Position numbers and translations under genes: made by a program
Notes under the pieces: model-generated
Told to the model about the DNA's origin: nothing
Databases searched by the model: none
What the model saw: only the letters and a program-made list of their open reading frames with translations
Assembly (NCBI RefSeq): GCF_032854445.1
Contig: NC_088296.1
Coordinates: 24,247,604-24,311,603 of the forward strand
Source of the DNA: Liolophura sinensis
Taxonomy: Eukaryota > Mollusca > Polyplacophora > Chitonida > Chitonidae
Length of the DNA stretch: 64,000 nucleotides
Direction: 5' to 3'
In this document: one piece after another, positions 57,276-64,000 of the stretch
Position numbering within the stretch: position 1 is the stretch's first letter
Layout: each line of letters begins with the position of its first letter

Positions 57276-58092
57276 TATAATGTAAGCGCAATGTAGAACT
57301 TACCCCAGGCAATGGTCTACTTTATGAATTTGAATAAGACATGAGCGTGTAAGGCTGTTCATTTTCTGTTCTCAGTATAATGATTTTCCAGTTCGCCTTT
57401 TGAAATCACTATCTCTATGTGCCTGTATATCACAGGCACTCATACACACCGTATTGTGTGATTTTCTACAGTCGTAAAACGGAAAATCACTTTTCTTCGC
57501 CATATAATGTCACAATGTAACATTTATCCAAGTCAAAAGATTGATTTAGTGAACAGTAGATTAAAATAAACTCATGTCAAACGGATGTGTTATATTCATG
57601 GATATGTTTTGGCTTGAATCGCTCAATAACCTTAAACACAACAAAATCCTCAGCAATTCTTATCGCAAAGACTCATATTATGGTTTCAAAGCCGGGCGTG
57701 GTTTTTTGCGATTTTTTTAAAGTTCGCAGATGGGTGAAATATTTCCAGGGGTCTGCAAAAGTTAAAGTCATTAAAATGTGCCCGAGTTCTAACCAAAATA
57801 CTCTGTTTTCCCAAGAACTAACACGGGAAAAGGTCATTGAGTAACGTAACTTACATCGACGTTCTACAAAAACTGGTTATAAAATATGCGTCGTCCTTTT
57901 AAAGATAAAAGCTTGAAATATTCACGCTTATTATATCCTGTGTAGAGCATTTTTCTTAGTTGGGACCAGTGGGTTTGGCGGCAAGTACAGGCCTTAAAAT
58001 ACAAAGTGCAGTTGTCACATAAGTAAACTGTATGACAAAGCACCATCTCTCGTCAAGTTTTGCGGCCGACCTCACATCAATATCTCACGTAC

Positions 58093-58191
58093 CTCATCCA
58101 GTACATTCACAAGAGCACCCTTCTCCAGCAGAAAACGAACAACATCTACATTCTTTTTCCGAGCTGCATAGTGCAAAGGTGTCCATCCATC
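58093..58191 (-). CDS. Ankyrin-repeat exon (33 residues), intact
   Basis: Acceptor TTTGCACAG, donor GATGAG|GTACGT, 99 bases, phase 0. It reads D-G-W-T-P-L-H-Y-A-A-R-K-K-N-V-D-V-V-R-F, then L-L-E-K-G-A-L-V-N-V-L-D-E. It differs from the 56.7-kb exon at about one third of residues while its splice borders and flanking introns are similar. This indicates an old duplicate with coding constraint kept. Confidence 0.88.
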
Positions 58192-58509
58192 CTGTGCAAA
58201 GTAGAAATAATGTAACATCTAAACTGTTACTTCAATAAAAATGCTATGAATGAAAAACTGACTAAAACATAATGTAGCTACACATGTTCATACAGAGAAT
58301 ATAAAAATAATACAAATGTGAGCTATTTTAGTGGCGTATAAAGCTTTTGAAGAGCGCTTTGTACTTGCTAGCTTATCGTACTTAAACTAGTCAAAATAGC
58401 ACTATCTCTCGTCAAATATTGTGGACTCACATCTATACCTGTTCATTTCACATCTCAATGTACTGACTTTCCAGTACGCCTTTTAAAGAAACTATTTCTA
58501 TGTATCTGT

Positions 58510-58550
58510 ATATCACACACACGCACACACACACACACACACATACACAC
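58510..58550. repeat. (CA)n microsatellite
   Basis: An 'acacacacac' run inside an ankyrin intron unit. Confidence 0.9.
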
Positions 58551-58811
58551 TAACAAAGCTCTATCTCCTGTCTGCACAAATAAGAGTATAAAATATGCGC
58601 TGTCTTTTTAAAGATGGAAGTTTGAAATACTCGCACTTATTATATCCTATGTCAAGCAAATTTCTTTAGATGCAGCCTGTGTTTTCTTAGGGGTTCTTTC
58701 TTTTTGGCCTAGCACAGGTTTTGATATAAAGCGTTCAATTGTAAACTACATAACAGAGCACCATTTTTCGTCAAGTATTGTGGCCAGCGTCAAAGCCACA
58801 CATCAGGCACG

Positions 58812-58912
58812 TTTTGTGTATAATGGCATTAACACATATTTCCAGCAGCAAACGAGCATCAACCACACTGGTTTTAATGAGCTGTACAGTACAAAGTTGC
58901 CCTCCGATCATG
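58812..58912 (-). pseudogene. Decayed ankyrin exon with lost acceptor
   Basis: The minus strand begins D-R-R-A-T-L-Y-C-T-A-H and then meets a stop; later R-L-L-L-E-like sequence is in another frame. The acceptor reads TTGCACAT in place of TTGCACAG, and the donor site is not recognisable. It is the fourth unit of the array. Confidence 0.8.
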
Positions 58913-60211
58913 TGCAAAGTAAATAAAAGGTAATACTTGAAATGCTTCTTCAGTAAAAATGCTGTTAATGACAGATCATTTGATAATGAGCCTAGCTACA
59001 TTAATCATACGAGGAATGTAAAAGTAATGCTATTGTGAGCTGTTTTGGTGGCGTATCTGGCATACTAATTGGGCTAAATTTGCATTTGCTGGCTGATCAA
59101 CCCAGAGCGTGGTATAGATATCGTGACGTCACTAGAATACAGTCGATTACCATCTTCATATGGCAAAGTGGAGCTTATGCTACTAAAAAGTCCCCATTGA
59201 CCCTTCGTATGAGGTATTTGTTCAATATTTTGAAGAAGAGGGCCCAAAACAAATTCTAGTTTAATCTCGCAGCAAGGATCACGTCAACACGTCTGCTCCT
59301 GAAACCACCGCTAAATATCTGCGCGTTTCTGGCACTCCATTTAGGTAATTCTATCTTTATGAACCATTTTTACAATTTAAGATCTGTGTTAACGAGATAA
59401 TCTGTAAAATTTTTGATCACTTCTTTGCGACTATTTTCTGTTTCACACAACCAGATATAAACATGGTAGCTGAGATGATGACATGGAATTGAACGTTTGA
59501 AACGTCTGGTTTTAAAGACAAAGAAATTTAATTTAGCTCAGTTCTGCTTTCTGCATATCAATGTTCTGTTTTATATATTTTGTTTTATAAAATGGAATAA
59601 AACGATACCAGTTCGGCGTTCGACATGTTGTGTAGACCTACTGTTGCATCGCTCATTTTTGTCAAACGAGATAAGTGAAAAGCTATCCATCCTTACTGTA
59701 TATTGACATGGTAATGGCCATATTTTATGAATTTAAATAAAGGAACTTGAGCTTGTAATGGATTGTTGACGTTTATGTGCGACTGGAAATGGGTATGTAA
59801 TGAGCATACTCTTTTTAACTTCTCAATGTACTGATTTTCCAGTTTACCCTTTAAAAAAAGTATGTGTCTGTATATCACATTCACTCATACACACAGGCGT
59901 TATTTTCTACAGCTGCCAAACGGAAAAACGCCTTTCTTAACTGTATAATATCACAATGTAATATTTAATTGTTTGTTTTTTTTTAGGGTGAGTTGCTAAA
60001 AAAAAACCCAACAGGATCAAGCGGGGAAAATTCTGTCCGAAATAAAGTACCAGTTGTTTAACAAGTTGCTCTGCGGGGAAAACTTACAGATGTGCGATGG
60101 TGGTTGGGCAGTAAGCTCGGACAGCGACTTATTTATCACAGGATACATCATTGGTCAATTGAAGCAACGGTTACAATAACAGTCTGTAAGCCTGAACCAT
60201 AAACCCTTTAC

Positions 60212-60301
60212 CTTATTCTGGGCGTTGACGCTTGTAGCCAACTGGACCATTTGCCGCACGAAATCCACACAACTGAACGTCATCTTCCCATAGCACACAT
60301 C
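60212..60301 (-). CDS. Ankyrin-like exon, 30 residues, diverged
   Basis: Acceptor CCTCATAG, donor AATAAG|GTAAAG, 90 bases, phase 0. It reads D-V-C-Y-G-K-M-T-F-S-C-V-D-F-V-R-Q-M-V-Q, then L-A-T-S-V-N-A-Q-N-K. The ending and phase match the other ankyrin exons, but T-P-L-H is absent and three residues are missing, so it would be a degenerate or capping repeat. It is the most 5' exon I can recognise; the start of the gene lies beyond. Confidence 0.6.
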
Positions 60302-60310
60302 CTATGAGGA

Positions 60311-61714
60311 TATTATACAAAAATAGCCTTGTTTGTAAACCAACCAGCTCCCTCTTTTTCTGTCCGCAGAGAGGTTTTAGTGAATTGACCTCAAGAAATT
60401 AACACATTTTTGGAAGATAAGTGGCCTTAAACGCTTAGACAGACAATAGACTACGCGAGCAGCGCCAAATAACCGTTTGTTGTCGCCAATTCTCCACAAG
60501 GAGACAAAGTGTGGGTATCTTACATATTGCCTCTCGATGATGGTTTCTGAACCCGCACTGTGTGTGACCACGCACCATCGAAAAGGCACCATTAAAATAG
60601 ACTACGACCTGACGTCCCTTCCGTGGTTGTAAAGTATCATATCTAGGTACTATGTATATACGTGTACAAGACGGCTAAAATATATGGTATAAGTACGACT
60701 AAAAGCTATGCAATATGGTATAGACAGTTGTCATAACATTTTTATTCTTTATTATGGAGAGAGAAATTGTTACATAAACGTAGACACTATTGATTTACAA
60801 ACTGAAATTGTGTATGAGCCTTATAATATAGTACGGTTTTCTATGTGCAGAATAGCCATTTCTAGACTACCCCATCGCTGTCATTGTCGCCATATGACAA
60901 ATTGTTAAGTACGACGTAAAATCCCAAGCATACATACTCTGTACGTTTGCTGTTCCATTGTTCATCCAGATATGGCGTAATTGCGTCAACAGTCTCTCGG
61001 GAAAATATGTCTGTAAGACCGCCAAGTAAAAAGTGGATCTCTGTACAGTCGCTTCCACGATTACTCCTTTATTTCCACTGGGTTCCACACCTATGTATTG
61101 ACAAACAAAATTCAGAAACTGTAGTGTATGCCGTCCCCAAAAGGCACATGCCGATAAATTTCGTTATCTGAACATATAACACAATTCGTTGAGAAGATAA
61201 ATCTAACGATATACACGGCGAGCACTCATGAAATTACATTCTTATGTAAGCCAGTTAAGGCCATTATCGTACTATCGTGCAACTGTTTCGGAGCCCAATG
61301 GTAGAACGGTAGGAACAAAACAATGGAAGGATGGAACGCAGCGATGCAATGACAGCGCGAAGCGATTGAAGGATGGAATGATGGAATGAATCGATGACAT
61401 GACACTCCGCAGCGCTAGCAACAGCAATAAGACAAACATGCGAAATTCAAACACAAAGGAATTTGCCTTCTTGGGCCTTTAAATGGTCTTTAATATGGTC
61501 TATGTACTAAATCTAAATGCATTTAACAGTTACCTGAGAAGTCAGATAGATATGCACGGAATGGGGCCTACGTGTATCAGTTGATTACCCATGTGAAACT
61601 TTCACTTTCCTTGGGTATTTTAAGCTTTTGTTAAATGCCGTTTTGTGTTGTCTTCAATGTCATATATATGACTTAGTTTGTGGCCATGCAGAGTGTGGCT
61701 ATCAATTTCTCACT
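60311..61714. other. No gene seen; SINE tail fragment and short repeats
   Basis: 60870-60945 is the 3' tail of the second SINE type ('catatgacaaattgttaagt', 'acgacgtaaaatcccaagca'). 61310-61400 has a degenerate 'ggaaggatggaa(c/t)g' phrase repeated. Any 5' exons of the ankyrin gene here were not recognised. Confidence 0.5.
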
Positions 61715-61720
61715 ATTTTA

Positions 61721-62056
61721 CCGCTTTGTGGCCTAATGGTTAGAGCGTCAGCCTCGAAATCGGGAGACTCTGGTTCCAACCTGGATTAAAACGGTAATTG
61801 TTGCTGCGCTCAGCACTGAAAGGTTAGAGCAGGGAAACAGGACTGGTTCGCCCGGTGTCAGTGTAATGTGAATGGGCAGGGTGTTATCACTGGTGTCTTC
61901 GGTGATACTTTTAGTGGCGGCAGGACTTTGGCACCAGGGAGTCGCCCTGTCGCAAGATGACAAGGTGTATGCACACACACCGAATGACTCCCCATTGTCA
62001 AATGACTGAAAAATTGTTAAGTACGACATGAAACGAAGCATCCATTCATTCATTTA
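61721..62056 (+). mobile_element. Full-length SINE of a second tRNA-derived type
   Basis: Head 'gtggcctaatggttagagcg' (A box) and 'ggttccaacc' (B box, 61772-61781); body 'gcactgaaaggttagagcag', 'cccggtgtcagtgtaatgtg'; 3' end 'gactgaaaaattgttaagta', 'cgacatgaaacgaagc', then a (CATT)n tail. Fragments of this type occur at 25535, 37985, 49552, 50295 and 60870. Confidence 0.88.
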
Positions 62057-62639
62057 TTCAGTTTCTTTTAGAATACATGTGGACGTTAAACTCACACTAT
62101 GACTGTTGTGTCCGCGGTTGTATTTTAACGACCAAATTGCATTAATTCAATGTTACATGAAGATGTATTGTTTTCACCTTTTTGAAAGATGCTCTCGATG
62201 ATCTGAGTAAGAGAGGCTACTCTTTGTTGTGTGACGTACGTACGTTGTAGCCTGAAAGTGTCAAACAAGCATCGTGAAAATCGTTACAACGTAATGAGGC
62301 CCAAACACGGTAAACAGTTAATTGTTGTCTTAAAGAAAGAGGTAGATATTTTTTATGGATATTCATCTCTATATGTGTGAGTCGCATGCATTTTATGACA
62401 AGGAGCGGCTAGCTTTCACGGTTTAAAGTAAATTGTTTCCGGCGAAGGTACTCGTCTGGATGAGTGCTGTGTTTCTTCCCTTGACAAAATCTACGTGACA
62501 CGACTTCGTAGGTCTACGTCAGGACCCCATTTAGCGATGTCAGGCATTGTGGAAAATGTGTATCGATCAGCAGTTTCCGTTTCATGTCTACATGTATATA
62601 CACCGTACTACATGTAAATACTGATATATATCGAATGTA
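62057..62639. other. No gene seen
   Basis: Non-coding; no repeat or exon recognised. Confidence 0.5.
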
Positions 62640-63130
62640 GGAGACTTCATGGAAAAATTGTTAAAAGAAGTAAAGAATAACGTGCTAATACCACATTCAA
62701 GTGGATGGCTGTGTTCGAGTAAATAGCTTTGATATTAGAGAGACAAGCAGCAGAGAACGTGCTAGGCCCACATTCAAGTAGATGTCTATATTCGAGTAAA
62801 TAGCTTGAAATTGGAGAGACCAGTAGTGGAGAACGGCATATCCTTACATTTAAGTAGATGTCTAAATTCGAGTAAATAGCTTTGTTAATGGAGAGACAAG
62901 TAGCAGAGAACGTGCTGGCATACATTCAAGTTCATGTTTATGGCAGTAAACTTGTTAATGGAGAGTCAAACAACGAAGAACGTGCTGACACCATGTTGAA
63001 CTAATGTTTGTGTTCTATGTGAAAGTGAAAGTTAGTATTGGAGATGCGAAGAACATATAACGTGCTAGCAGTACCCTGTACTAAACGTTTACCTTCCCGT
63101 AAATTTGATACCGGAGAGTGGAAAAAACAA
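62640..63130. repeat. Degenerate ~77-bp tandem repeat, about six copies
   Basis: The phrase 'gagagacaagtagcagagaa' followed by 'cgtgctagcaccacattcaa' and 'gtagatgtctatattcgagt' recurs at about 62665, 62740, 62815, 62890, 62965 and 63040, decaying to the right. Confidence 0.85.
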
Positions 63131-64000
63131 CAATGTACTAAAACTTATTCAAGTACAATTGCAATAGAGAACCGAATAACGAATAACGCACGTTTGATGT
63201 AATCGTTTTAGTCGAATAACGTCTTATTGGGGGAGTCTAATAGAGAACAAAGGAAAAGTTATATTAACACCACGAATCAACCCGTCATTACGCTTCTGAG
63301 AATATGAAGTCTTGTTAAAAAAAAAACGAATGTACATTCAGTGTTAGCGTCTGTATAGCCATAAGGTCATCGGAGATTCAAACAGCAAAAAACATATAGA
63401 CGGATATCTTTTGTCTCCTTGTACAATTGAATTTTATATATTCAATGTTTTAAATTCGTCTTCTAGATGTGACTGGTCTGTGAACATGGGAGACATCTAC
63501 TCTGTGACGACACTTCCTGTGGTGAAATGGGTTACATCATGTTTCAAACAGGACGCATCTTACCTCTATATTACTAAGGTTGTTGTATTGTTTACACCAT
63601 GCAGGTATATATCCATGTATATCTGCACACCTATTGCTTACATGAGGCAGGTAAAATGAAGTTAAAACACCTTTTTCTAATTCGTAAAGTCAAACTCTAT
63701 AAACTCGGTTTCGACGGCAAGAGCCAATTGCCTCACGTGACGTCATAATTGTTTAAAAGCCAGTGGCATTCTGGGTGTTGGGCGGAATTCAGCATGTTTT
63801 GAAGGAGGGGTGACACCAGCTACCTAAACTGTTGTCGACTAAACCGTATGCCCTGTTTCTGACACTGCCATTTTGAAATCGTTCGCACGTTTTGATATAA
63901 TGTAACCTGAATAAATGAATTGTACATTGTAAACGAATTTAGTATATGATATCTTGTAGTATATGCTGTCTTGTAGTATATGATCTGACGCAGTATAGTT
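63131..64000. other. No gene seen
   Basis: The window ends in 'gtagtatatg' repeats (63950-63990). A frame at 63411-63659 has no recognised features. Confidence 0.5.

Larger units (their letters stand above)
55870..60310 (-). repeat. Tandem array of ~1.2-kb ankyrin exon-intron units
   Basis: Intron landmarks recur in order in each unit: 'aataaagacctgagcgtgta' (55895; variants at 57332, 59737), 'ttttccacttcgccttttg' (55984; 57379, 58470, 59831), 'ctacagctgtcaa(g/a)cgga' (56062; 57466, 59906), 'gttataaaatatgc' (56474; 57875, 58592) and 'ttgaaatatttacacttatt' (56511; 57914, 58622), followed by an exon position. About five units with different internal deletions are visible. Amplification copied exon and intron together. 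Confidence 0.85.

Noticed and set aside
61721-61795. Possible functional tRNA gene
   Set aside because: Good A and B boxes, but it is the head of a SINE with a shared body and 3' tail seen elsewhere in the window.

Overview
The window is nuclear DNA from a marine invertebrate, most likely a lophotrochozoan (mollusc or a close relative such as a brachiopod). The evidence is AT-rich, intron-rich sequence, many copies of a tRNA-headed SINE of a type I associate with molluscan genomes, decayed Ty3/Gypsy retrotransposons, and two split genes readable only as short exons with GT-AG borders. There is no bacterial-style coding, no rRNA and no CRISPR array.

Layout. 1-17 kb is a mosaic of segmental duplications: blocks x (1-1068, 14800-16040), y (4040-6600, 11264-13300, 13320-13990, 16640-17000) and z (7793-8010, 14205-14360). 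It is interrupted by a 5'-truncated Gypsy element (1066-3454), an 87-bp tandem repeat and a CpG-rich triplicated module (10008-10600) with CRE, CCAAT and E2F-like motifs. 17-32 kb carries a plus-strand, six-exon BCH-domain gene of the BNIP2/caytaxin type (23911-29952), possibly with an upstream exon at 17629. All splice sites and phases are kept, but three in-frame TGA codons and a one-base frameshift make it a probable pseudogene. An intronic 38-bp minisatellite precedes it, and a ~510-bp inverted repeat (27651-28161 / 31366-31880) brackets its last exon. 32-38 kb is mostly non-coding, with SINE copies and a 45-bp tandem repeat.

38-60 kb holds a minus-strand chain of exons with compatible phases. 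Five readable ankyrin-repeat exons (60.2, 58.1, 56.7, 42.5 and 42.1 kb) and two decayed ones lead into an exon with a hydrophobic segment (41.9 kb), an immunoglobulin-like exon (41.1-41.4 kb), a transmembrane exon (40.1 kb) and a possible short terminal exon (38.6 kb). If joined, they encode cytoplasmic ankyrin repeats - membrane segment - Ig ectodomain - membrane segment - short tail, an architecture I do not recognise. The alternative is two neighbouring genes: an ankyrin gene, and a small Ig receptor whose hydrophobic exon is a signal peptide. The 55.9-60.3 kb part grew by tandem duplication of exon plus intron. The 43.6-53 kb interval between ankyrin exons is packed with insertions: LTRs, a second Gypsy element, GC-rich palindromic repeats, SINEs and a 77-bp minisatellite.

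60-64 kb has a second type of tRNA-derived SINE and a degenerate ~77-bp repeat, but no recognised gene. All boundaries were read by eye. Exon joins are inferred from splice sites, reading phase and family resemblance, without transcript data.
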